Part shown: positions 32,493 to 41,549 of the stretch, one piece after another
Layout of the letters: the number at the start of each line of letters is the position of its first letter
Numbering within the stretch: position 1 is the first letter of the stretch
Assembly (NCBI RefSeq): GCF_023078275.1
Contig: NC_062981.1
Coordinates: 21,258,846-21,322,845, forward strand
Source: Leguminivora glycinivorella
Lineage: Eukaryota; Arthropoda; Insecta; Lepidoptera; Tortricidae
Length of the DNA stretch: 64,000 nt
Direction of reading: 5' to 3'
Notes under the pieces: generated by a model
Seen by the model: only the letters and a program-made list of their open reading frames with translations
Database searches by the model: none
Told to the model about the DNA's origin: nothing
Made by a program: the position numbers and the translations under genes

Positions 32493-33035
32493 AGGTACAG
32501 AGATGGAAAAAAAGGTTACATATACAATACCAATCAACATTTACTATGGTTAATGGTTTACTATGTTATCTTAACATAGTATGTTGTCGATTTTATAAAA
32601 TTAAACGTTCCGTACAAGTACGATCACTCAAATTATGAAGAGAATACAATACCCAATTACCCAAGTAATAGTAAGTTTCCATAAACATAATTATTCTACA
32701 ATCTATAGGTACCAATTCTAATATCCATAGGCAAACAAATTTAAAAACTTTAAAACAATCAAAACAGAACTATTTTTCCTACACACTTATAAAAACTGTC
32801 CTACATATTTAACCTCATCTCAGATTAAGCAGATGTCCGACCAACAACCAATGTCAAGGCAAAGCGAGCAGATGTCGCCACATACTGCTCACACATATAA
32901 GGTTTGAGCGAGTCAGTGCACCAGGTTGAGATACAATAACATCTGGCTTTCAATTCACAAAACGTAAGACATCGTAACCAGTGGACCTGGAACTCAATTT
33001 ACGAATGATTTCAACAAATAAATGATGTATTTACT
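32493..33035. other. Unassigned AT-rich stretch
   Basis: Nothing recognised. Confidence 0.25.
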
Positions 33036-33037
33036 TA

Positions 33038-33177
33038 CCACCTTATTCATAAACGTTCTCTAAGGTTATCAAGCCGATAAAGTTCGTTTGTCCCTTTCTA
33101 TCACACTAATATGACAACAAGGGACAAACGAACTTTATCGGCTTGATAACTTTAGTAAACGTTTATTAATAAGGGGG
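33038..33177. mobile_element. Palindromic MITE (CCCCCTTATTCATAAACG family), copy 2
   Basis: Arms contain AAGCCGATAAAGTTCGTTTG and its mirror. Same ends as at 6819-6960. Confidence 0.85.
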
Positions 33178-33234
33178 CTATATAATTAATGAAGTTTGAT
33201 TTTAAAGATAAGCGTACAAGAATGCTTAAAATTA

Positions 33235-33374
33235 GTACAGTCGCCATCAGATATATAAGAGCGCCCGAGGTACTCAAAAATATCTGAACACGCCTCTAAC
33301 GCCTAGGCAATAGAGGCGTGTTCAGATATTTTTGAGTACCTCGGGCGCTCTTATATATCTGATGGCGACTGTAC
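33235..33374. mobile_element. Perfect palindromic MITE, 64-bp arms
   Basis: Bases 33235-33298 and 33311-33374 are exact reverse complements over 64 bases with a 12-bp loop. TA then CAGTCGCCATCAGATATAT on each end suggests a Tc1/mariner-type TA duplication, with the mobile unit at 33238-33371. Confidence 0.9.
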
Positions 33375-33520
33375 AAACAATATCACTGTCTAACGCTACT
33401 AGAATAGCGAAGTAATACCTTCAACTTCAACTCACTTCTTTGATTTTTACTCAGGCCCTAAGTTGCTTGGCATACCTTGGAAAAATAAAATTAAAAAAAA
33501 AAGGATTACCTATAGGTGAA

Positions 33521-33660
33521 AAACTTAATAAAGTCACCTGTTGTATGTGTGAGTGCCGTGTTCGAATAGGCGTTTGTTTTGTTCGTGTTACTTAATTGAA
33601 ATATGTGTTCTCTATTCGAACACGTCACTCACACATACAACAGGTGACTTTCTTAAGTTT
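33521..33660. mobile_element. Palindromic MITE (CACCTGTTGTATGTGTGAGT arms)
   Basis: The 48-bp arms are imperfectly complementary, outer AAACTTAA and TTAAGTTT. The inner loop of about 44 bp is AT-rich. Confidence 0.8.
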
Positions 33661-33835
33661 TTAACCGCCGCCTCAAATCTCTCAAAGGAAGGTGGTTCTC
33701 TATTCGTCTGTATTTTTTTTTAATGTTTGTTCCTCGATATCTCCGTCGTTACTGGACCGATTTTGATTTTTTTTTTGATTGAATGTATATGCATACATTC
33801 CGGCCCATATAAGTTCAGTGAAACTAATTGTGAAT
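33661..33835 (-). repeat. Repeat end, GAAGTCGGTTAAAAA-type
   Basis: TTTTAACCGCCGCC and GGTGGTTCTCTATTCG mirror the end of the repeat at 27790-27849 with substitutions. Confidence 0.5.
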
Positions 33836-34015
33836 CATTCATCATCATCGTCTTCTTATCCCAGTCACTTGGGGTCGGCGCAGCATGTCATCCTCTTCCA
33901 GACATCTTTATCACGCGTCATCTCTTGCTTTTTTTTAATACCAAGTCTCACATAGTCCATCCATCTCTTCCTCGATTTTCTTCTCCCGTTACTTCCTTCC
34001 ATGATATTTCATAAA
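33836..34015 (-). pseudogene. RTE-type LINE 3' end fragment
   Basis: In minus orientation it codes a short region before CCGACCCCAAGTGACTGGGA and a GATGATGATGA tail. The same layout is in the fragments at 38523 and 62613. A SINE family C copy starts directly beyond it. Confidence 0.6.
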
Positions 34016-34016
34016 G

Positions 34017-34333
34017 CGCTGGTGGCCTAGCGGTAAGTACGTGCGACTTTCGTTCCGGAGGTCGCGGGTTCGAACCCCGGCTCGCACCTATGGCATTTAT
34101 GTGCGAAATGTCATTTGATATTTGCCAGTCGCTTTTCGGTGAAGGAAAGCGTCGTAAGGAAACCGGACTAATTCCAATAAGGTTCTAGTTTACCCTTCGG
34201 GTTGGAAGGTCAGGATGGCAGTCACTTTCGTAAAAACTAGTAACTACGCCAAATTTTGGAATTAGTTGTCAAAGCGAACCCCAGGCTCCCATGAGCCGTG
34301 GCAAATATAACGCAAGGAGGATGATGATGATTG
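34017..34333 (+). mobile_element. tRNA-derived SINE family C
   Basis: Head GCTGGTGGCCTAGCGGTAAG (A-box region) and GGTTCGAACCCC (B box). The body has GTCGCTTTTCGGTGAAGGAA and CCCAGGCTCCCATGAGCCGT. The tail is GGAGGATGATGATGA. Further copies at 45385-45632 and 63109-63404. Confidence 0.85.
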
Positions 34334-34339
34334 CTGTCG

Positions 34340-34990
34340 GTTCAACATTACAAAAGTCTGGCTATTATTCTGACGGCAAGCTTTCCGAATATCAATTTGG
34401 AAAGCACCTGCGCGTGAGTGGATTCGCGCAGCTTGCGCTGACAGATTGCAATTACTGAGAAATTGCGGACATTTTTCATTTAACGAGATAAAAAAAAGTA
34501 AAAATATTTTATTAACCAAGAGAATTTGTTCAAAATACAGTATGCAATTAATCGACGACCCCCACACTAGGCTAAGCCTGTATCGTAGAAGTCAGCTACA
34601 TGCGTGATTTGACCAAATAAAAAATAAATACTAAGTGCATGCAAACTTACAAATATAACACCCCGTCGTTTTTGCGTCGGGGGTTAAAAAAAAATTTTTT
34701 TCAATCTAGCATTCTTCAAATGTACAAGATCTCTGGGCTTTCCCGCAAATGTCACAGCGCACACAATCAGAGCATCTGATAGAAAACGGCTGATAGCCGA
34801 GATTCGAGACAAATGTATGCAGTGACTTATCTCTGTCGTCCTACATTGTGTTTCCGCACTTTAACGATGTTTTTATGACTTTATGTGTACAGTGTGTCGT
34901 TTAAAATCTGTCGGCTTTCTTTAGATTTCGTCATATTATGTTTGTTTACAGTTCTCGACTACACAAAGGTTAGAAGAAAACCATTTTATA
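34340..34990. other. Mostly unassigned; one CCCGAC repeat end
   Basis: 34657-34690 is the right end of the CTGT-microsatellite repeat (GTCGTTTTTGCGTCGGGGGT). The rest is AT-rich with no recognised gene. The 101-codon minus frame at 34262-34567 overlaps the SINE and has no features. Confidence 0.35.
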
Positions 34991-34994
34991 TTAG

Positions 34995-35111
34995 GAGACC
35001 GATTTTTGAATCTCAACGCATGAATTCGCCGTTCGAGAGTCGTAGCATTACGTCGTTTTCCACAGACTTTCGAACGGCGAATTCATGCGTTCGAGACTCA
35101 AAAATCGATCC
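34995..35111. mobile_element. Palindromic MITE (CATGAATTCGCCGTTCGA arms)
   Basis: Arms 34995-35040 and 35066-35111 are nearly exact complements around a 25-bp loop. Confidence 0.85.
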
Positions 35112-35119
35112 CTAGGTTC

Positions 35120-35805
35120 GCATTTCTTTTGCCTATTCTGTACCGTGTTTGTGTATAATATAATATACTTACTTAATAATTAATAACTGTGTTATACATA
35201 CACTCATGTTAAAGAAAGGTGCTTTTTTGTGCCGTTATTTAACTTTAAAAAAAATTAAAAGTAACTAGAAACGGTCCTAAAATTTTGATTCAATATGAAA
35301 AAATAACTAATTACTGACAAATGAGCATGAGCACACAAATCAGCATGAAAACATACATAAAAACTTACAATATTGATAAAAATAACTAAACTAACACTTT
35401 AAATTTCCAGACGCGTCGATACTTTTTTTTTGTCAGTATCATAAAAATCTCACCTCTAAAAAGTTTCCAACGTGTTTGCAAGAGGGTACGGCTTTTAGAT
35501 AAATTAAATTCCTTAATTGGATTGATTTTGAACGGCGACGCTGTCAATATTTATCGCGTGGAAAAATAGAGGGGATTTTTTGTGGAGCTAAATAAAGAAA
35601 TTAAATGGAGTATTGAGACCCTCGGTTTGATAGAAACTTTAATTTTCAGCGGTTTAATAAAAACTTTTCTTCTCGATTTTTGCTGTCTCTGGTGTGTTCG
35701 TTTTATGTATTTACTTCAGCAACATAATTATAATTCTTATCTAAAAAGTGAAATCTAAATTAGATATATCATATCATATCATTCTTTATTGCAACCATGT
35801 TCATT
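35120..35805. other. Unassigned AT-rich stretch
   Basis: Nothing recognised. Confidence 0.25.
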
Positions 35806-35808
35806 TTT

Positions 35809-36068
35809 AACCCCCGACGCAAAAACGAAGGGGTGTTATAAGTTTGACGTGTCTGTCTGTCTGTCTGTCTGTCCGTCCGTCTGTCTGTCTGTCTGTTTGT
35901 CTGTCTGTGTGTGTGTCTGTCTGTGGCATCGTAGCTCCCGAACGGATGAACCGATTTTGATTTAGTTTTTTTTGTCTGAAAGCTGAGTTAGTCGGGAGTG
36001 TTCTTAGCCATGTTTCATGAAAATCGGTCAACTATGTCGCGGTCGGAGGTTTTTTCAAAATTTTAATT
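35809..36068 (-). mobile_element. CTGT-microsatellite mobile repeat, near-complete
   Basis: AACCCCCGACGCAAAAACGA through a CTGT/CCGT tract to GGTCGGAGGTTTTTTCAAAA. Confidence 0.85.
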
Positions 36069-36108
36069 TTTACATAATAAACAGGCCTTTGCATCCATAA
36101 CAGATGAT

Positions 36109-36360
36109 TCAAGCAGCATCTTTGCGACACTTACGTTCGTGGCTGTATAGCCCAATTCGAGAGAGGATCCCTCGTCCGCACACACGGCAGGTGTATGCTC
36201 CCCCAGATGGGCGGGGGTTAGAGGCCTGCTCGTGACGCCTCATGCGTTTATCATTCAAGGAGGAGAACCAGGCACTGTCGTGCTTGTATTGACCGTTATG
36301 GACAACACGGCGCCACGTGGGTCGGTCTTCGGCCAGTCGCTGCCACTGGGACGCTCGATG
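36109..36360 (-). pseudogene. LINE ORF2 C-terminus with a CCHC zinc finger
   Basis: The minus frame, with stop at 36109-36111, reads LAEDRPTWRRVVHNGQYKHD, then YTCRVCGRGILSRIGLYSH followed by ERKC. The spacing C-x2-C-x12-H-x3-C is a CCHC-type knuckle. This tail is found at the end of some lepidopteran non-LTR ORF2 proteins. It begins abruptly near 36360 (5' truncation), so no catalytic domain is present. No 3' UTR continues, because a CTGT repeat abuts. Confidence 0.7.
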
Positions 36361-36364
36361 TCAG

Positions 36365-36888
36365 AAATCTCTAGATTTTAGAAAATTCAATTAAGTAAAA
36401 CGCATGATATTCCAGCCTGGTCTAAAGTCAGTTATCAAAACACTAATTCTAAGATAAAAGAAAGACCTATTGACAGTATTCGCCCGATCACAAAATACAC
36501 GCAAAAACTGTTATGCAAATTTATTTTCGCTTACGTCACCATGTCACTTGATCGCGCTATCAATTTTCATCACGTCAGTATTTTCCCTGTCAGTATCTCG
36601 GCCACTTGAGATAACAGTGACTGATTGCGGCTATCAATAAATATTGATTGTGCATGTGCAGCTTGCAACAAGTATTTCAATCATATTTAAGTTTAAAGTT
36701 TTTTGATTTTAGTCAGTGGGAATATCGATAACAAGTTTCAAGAGAAGATTTTTATAGGACTTTCACAACTTGACTTGGTATTTTTGAAATTACGATTACG
36801 ACTCGACTACAATAAAAAAATGGTCGAAAAAATTCAAAATTCGCAATTGTTTGATCTTTGATATACTGTTTTCGGTTACCACGATAGT
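36365..36888. other. Unassigned stretch with transcription-factor-like words
   Basis: Contains an exact octamer ATGCAAAT (36513-36520) and TTACGTCA (36531-36538) in non-repeat DNA. Such words occur by chance often, so no function is claimed. Confidence 0.25.
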
Positions 36889-36890
36889 TA

Positions 36891-37030
36891 CTCATGAAAT
36901 AAAACTATGGAAACGGATTAAATCGCGTATAATGGTCAACGGGTGTCCACGAATGCTGTTAGTGTTCGAAACGTCGGGATGAGTTGTAAATTCATTATAC
37001 GCGATTTAATCCGTTTCCATAGTTTTGTTT
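36891..37030. mobile_element. Palindromic MITE (TATGGAAACGGATTAAATCG family)
   Basis: AAAACTATGGAAACGGATTA at the left is mirrored by TAATCCGTTTCCATAGTTTT at the right. The interior GTTCGAAACGTCGGGATGA is shared, inverted, with 2012-2136 and 60594-60740. Confidence 0.85.
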
Positions 37031-37034
37031 GATC

Positions 37035-37600
37035 TTTGTTCAGAAGTATTTTTTTTTTTTCAGAAATTATACTTACCTATGCATTATTTTGTTTACGTAA
37101 TTGTGCTTTTCTGCGCCGAATAAATTATTTTATATCTTGTAACTAATGTAAATTGTGTTTGTTTCAGGTAACAAAAACGTTCCAGTGATATAAATGATAA
37201 CCTTAGAGGATTTTTCTACTACAAAATACTTAACAGTAAGCATATGTATTATGTAAATGTCCAGTTTGCATCTCGGCCTATTTATCTGCCATTAACAGGC
37301 CGACTGAAGCCGCAGGATAAAGACTCGATGTTAACTTTGAGATTATGACAAATATTAGCTTAAGATACAACAAAGATTTAGATACAAAATTTGGATATTT
37401 AATGTGATATCTAACTAGAAGAAGAATACTAGCCACAAGATTTATTTAGGTTATGACTGAAACATGCCGTAGGTACTCGTCAATGCTAAATGAGACCTCA
37501 GGTGTTCGTGCGCGGAGCATTTGAAGAGATTAATTCACATCTCACATGTAACTTGGTTTACCACAGCACAGTTAGCTACAGAGTCTATGATTTCTAGATT
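37035..37600. other. Unassigned stretch
   Basis: Nothing recognised. Confidence 0.25.
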
Positions 37601-37603
37601 TTA

Positions 37604-38088
37604 CCAAAGAGGATCAAGTATTACAGAGAGTTACTGTAAAAGTAAAATATGTAATTACAGTGCATAGACTGCCCTCTCTCGACACAAGTCACACAAGAAT
37701 AAGAATAAGAATAAGAATCGTTTTATTTGCCAAAAACAGTATAGAATACAATACTAAAAACGACTACAATACTATTATTTAAAATAAATTGCAGGCAACT
37801 ATAACATAAAATAATACTAAAAACTAAAAGTAAAATTAAATAAAAACCTGTGCGAGCAATGGCAAATGGGTTCCAGTTTCAGCATATGCTAGGCTACCAC
37901 ATACAAGCTTAAAAAGTTTAAACCTCAGCTTTGATAATTTGGCCCATATTCTTAGCTTGATATGTGTTAAAATGTCAAACATTAGCGCCATCTAGCCGAG
38001 CGTCCCCCAAAGGTGTAACGCCATCTAGGCCACCGTACCTTTATCTATATGGTTCTGAGGTACGTTTTTTTCTTAGACTGTAGCTGAT
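37604..38088 (+). repeat. GCGCCATCTAGCCGAGCGTC repeat, filled copy
   Basis: Same order as 29831-30112 but interrupted at 37690-37904 by a LINE 3' end. Outside the insert the two copies align throughout. Confidence 0.75.
37690..37904 (-). mobile_element. 5'-truncated LINE 3' end inserted in a repeat
   Basis: In minus orientation it ends GGCAAATAAAACGATTCTTA with a TTCTTA repeat tail. The flanks carry ACACAAG and ATACAAG, a likely imperfect target-site duplication. The remaining 215 bp is non-coding 3' UTR. Confidence 0.7.
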
Positions 38089-38089
38089 T

Positions 38090-38520
38090 AGCTTGTCTAT
38101 ACGGAGTTAGTCTTTGATTTTACTTTAATATCACAGTATTATTTACACACAAGACATAACCGACTTTAAGATGTAACATAAATAGCTTATTTTTGAATTT
38201 TATAGCTTTATGTGACCTGTATAAAATAAAGCACAAGGCTAGTAATAAAACATGATTTTATTAATAGTTAAACTTTTAGTTCAGTAAGACTTGGATTAAT
38301 AGATTTGTAGTAAACATTGGTTTATGGTGATAGGTTAAATGTTTATTACTTTGGAATTTTCCAAGGAGCTTTTACGTCAAAACTTTTGATTATTTATGTT
38401 AACCAATGTGTCTTACGAAGTATTGAGGTCTTTCGGCTTTTGCAATGAATATCATTTTTAAATTTCTAATGTACATATCATACAGCCTGTCCATCTGAAA
38501 TCCCCTGCATTAATACTCAC
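38090..38520. other. Unassigned AT-rich stretch
   Basis: Nothing recognised. Confidence 0.25.
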
Positions 38521-38522
38521 TA

Positions 38523-39060
38523 TTTACGGGATTAATCTTCTTCTTCCTCCTACCCTTATCCCACGTTATGTGGGGTCGGTACAACACGTCTTCCTCTTCC
38601 ATTCTCCTCTATCTTTCGTCATCTCAACACTCACATCTTTCTTCCTCATATCCTCTTTCACACAATCCATCCAGCGTTGCTTGGGTTTACCCCTCCCTCT
38701 CCATCCATCAACCTTCATCTCCAACATTCTTTTGCCTATATGACATTCATCCCTCCTCATTACATGGCCGTACCACGCCAACCTGCCACTCCTCATCTTT
38801 TCCGTTATAGGCGCAACTTTCAAACTTCCCCTAATATACTCATTCCTGATCCGATCCATTCTGGTCACTCCACACATCCATCTCAACATTCTCATTTCCG
38901 CTACGTGCACTCTCCTTTCATCCTCCACCTTTGTCGCCCAGCATTCAGATCCATACAATACAACAGGCCTCACAATCGTCTTGTAGATTTTCCCCTTAAG
39001 TTTAAGGGGCATCCGTCGATCGCATGTTGTCCTTGAGACCTGTCGCCATTTCATCCGGGA
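38523..39060 (-). pseudogene. RTE-type LINE ORF2 C-terminal fragment (162-residue open frame) with 3' tail
   Basis: An open minus frame (38566-39054) carries YKTIVRPVVLYGSECW, MRMLRWMCGVTRMDRIRNE, RLAWYGHVMRR and GKPKQRWMDCVKEDMRKK, and ends KTCCTDPT. This is the conserved stretch after the polymerase domain in RTE-like elements. The endonuclease and the polymerase motifs with catalytic aspartates are absent, so it is a 5'-truncated dead copy, although this piece has kept its frame and may be young. The 3' tail reads GGAGGAAGAAGAAGATT in the sense direction. Confidence 0.8.
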
Positions 39061-39340
39061 TGAATGTATAGAGGTAATTCATACTGAGTAAGTTTTACTA
39101 TATGACCTAAATAACGAAAAGATTTGTGTGTTTAAGAGTCATTTGCATCAAATGGTCTGGCACCGTTAAAGCGTTCGTTAAATTTTATTGTATGGGAAGT
39201 TCCGTAGACGTCTGCTGCGTGACGATGATGTGTCTGTCAAATGTGGTTGATGCAATTGGCCCCTAATATTGAAGACGAGAAAAAATTGGCTGTTTCACAC
39301 ACTTATATTTGTTTCTGGAGTATTAAAAAAAACAACAATT
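39061..39340. other. Unassigned stretch
   Basis: Nothing recognised. Confidence 0.25.
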
Positions 39341-39561
39341 TCCTAAAGCCTCCGCCACACAACACATTTGGCATTTTTGATAGGGTAGCGTTAGCAGAGC
39401 AGAGCGCGTTCCGCTCGCAATCCGCGCGCATTCCGCTCGCAATCCGCGCTCGTTAGTTCTCGCCGGCGTCCGCTGGGCGAAACGCCAGCGTTCATCCGGC
39501 GCACCGCTATCATTGCGCTCTGCTTACGCTCTCAAAACGCGCATGTGTGGTCGAGCTTTAA
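39341..39561. mobile_element. TTAA-type CpG-rich MITE, copy 4
   Basis: AAAGCCTCCGCCACAC at the left, GTGTGGTCGAGCTTTAA at the right. The left inner arm is disturbed (CAACACATTTGGC). Confidence 0.8.
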
Positions 39562-39750
39562 ACCACTAAACTACTATTTACTAATTAATATACCAAAGTA
39601 CCTACTCATTAAAACGAATTTCCAAACTGTCATTACATGTTCTCTCAACAACCATCTTCCATTAGTAGCCATATTTGTGTCTATCCTGCACAAAAGGATC
39701 CGTCTACTTCATTCCTAATAAGGTCTATTTCATCAGAATTTTTACAGATT

Positions 39751-39975
39751 GGTTTTTAACCCCCGACGCAAAAACGACGGGATGTTATAAATTTGACGTG
39801 TCTGTCTGTCTGTGTGTGTGTCTGTCTGTGGCATCGTAGCTTCCGAACGGATGAACTGGTTTGGATTTAATATTTTTGTCTGAAAGCTGATTACGTCGGG
39901 AGTGTTCTTAGCCATGTTTCATGAAAATCGGTCTACTATGTCGCGGTCGGCGGTTTTCTCAAAATTTTATTGTTA
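39751..39975 (-). mobile_element. CTGT-microsatellite mobile repeat, short tract
   Basis: TTAACCCCCGACGCAAAAAC to GTCGCGGTCGGCGGTTTTCT, with only a few CTGT units. Confidence 0.85.
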
Positions 39976-40430
39976 GGTTATATTTTATACTTAAAATATT
40001 TTAGCAGTGCACGAAATAAAGCACCACATAATTATAAGAAAAATATGGATAGTAGTTATGGTTAAACATAATTTATATTTAATAAGTCAAATAACTAGAA
40101 AGATAATTATAATGTACATGAATTGACCGTGACGTCACTCCTCGGTATTTCATAGTAGCTCATATTAGCAAATCGTTTTGACAGTTCTTAAAAAGAAGCT
40201 GATTTGACTAGTAGGAAACTAGCCTATTCAGATATTTTCGAATTTAACAAAAATCTAGTTCCCAATAATTCACATGAAAATGACCTTTTGTCAATTGGAG
40301 CATAAGTCCTTTTGAAAGGGACAGGGTTTGATGGGCTAAACTTGTAACTAATTTACTACCAACTTAGCAACTTTGGGACCCACAGTTGACCGAATAGTTT
40401 GTAGTTTGGGAGTACCTACTCTTCAATTTA
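39976..40430. other. Unassigned stretch
   Basis: Nothing recognised. Confidence 0.25.
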
Positions 40431-40431
40431 G

Positions 40432-40619
40432 GAATAATTATACATCGGTGCCAAACAAGCGTACGGCCCGCCTGATGGAAAGCGGTCACCGTAACCTATG
40501 GACGCCTGTAACTCAAAGAGTGTCACATGCGCGTTGCCACCCCATTAGAAACTTGTACATTCCCTTTTGCTGTGTTAAATACACAGCAAAACGGAGTGTA
40601 CAAGTTCCAAGGAGGGTTC
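40432..40619 (-). repeat. Repeat X, 3' part, displaced by a LINE insertion
   Basis: In minus orientation it continues from GAACCCTCC into a palindrome (40552-40604, GTACACTCCGTTTTGCTGTG mirrored), then GGTGGCAACGCGCATGTGAC and CATCAGGCGGGCCGTACGC. It aligns with 62343-62515. The 5' part of the same copy lies across the LINE at 45249-45382. Confidence 0.85.
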
Positions 40620-41549
40620 AAAATCAAAATCAAAATCAAAATAATTTATTCAGCAAATAGGCCACAGGGGCACTTTTACACGTCACATGTACATAGGTAT
40701 TTAAAAAAAATATTTAAAATTGAGTTGAAATTACAATTGATACTATTATATACTAATTCTAAGTTCTAACTAAAGTTAACTCTATACAATTAATTAGAGA
40801 TGTAGAAGGTCTCTAAATGTCGAATTACAACCAAGAACTACACTAAATTTTAATATAAAAAGTACAAATACAAAAAAAAAAGTCTAAAATTACTTTAGAG
40901 GTGCAAATGACTCTAAATGTCACAACTAAAAATAAAATGTATATCTACTTAATCTAATTCTCCTTAGAGATGTATATGGTCTCCATGAGTCAAAATCATA
41001 TATTTAAAATATTCACTAAAAGAAAGGAAACAAACGACAACCGAACAAAGTGTCCTAATTTAATAAAAATTAGAATTAAAGTTACTAAGTTATAACAGCC
41101 CCAGTAAGCTTAAACAGACCGGTCTTCACAGACGGCACCCGTTCACGAGTATGACGCATATCTCAGCCATCGCCTCCCTCAACCTTTATTCGGGAAGGTG
41201 GCGACCCGATCAACGACGCCACCGAAGCAAAGACTTTTAAGTGTGCATGACATGTTTAAGCTGCCAGGCTAAATTAAATATTCAAATAATAAAACATAGC
41301 TGTAAGACACTATATTCTGTGCTCGTATGTTACAAAGGAAGGAAATATAGATTTATACAATAAAATTAAAGTAAGATAAACATTAAACACATAATCTTGG
41401 AGATGTATAAGGTCTCCAAGTGTCCACAACTAAACTTAAATAAAAACAATATAATCAGACGAGAATATGTTCTCATACGTCAATTGAACACTAGTATGCT
41501 TAATTACACAATGCAGAGAAAATGAAAAAATATATACGACTTCATTCAT
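40620..41549 (-). other. LINE 3' UTR with five related stem-loops and TTTTGA tail
   Basis: Stem-loops lie at 40794-40816, 40894-40917, 40964-40986, 41396-41420 and about 41457-41481. The sense pattern is GAC, a stem strand ending GAGA, a loop like CCTTATACA, then the complementary TCTC strand. The stem at 41396 is 8 bp and perfect. The stem at 40794 has an A-T pair where the former has G-C, a compensated difference. The tail is a six-base repeat, as in many CR1-type ends. Confidence 0.7.
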
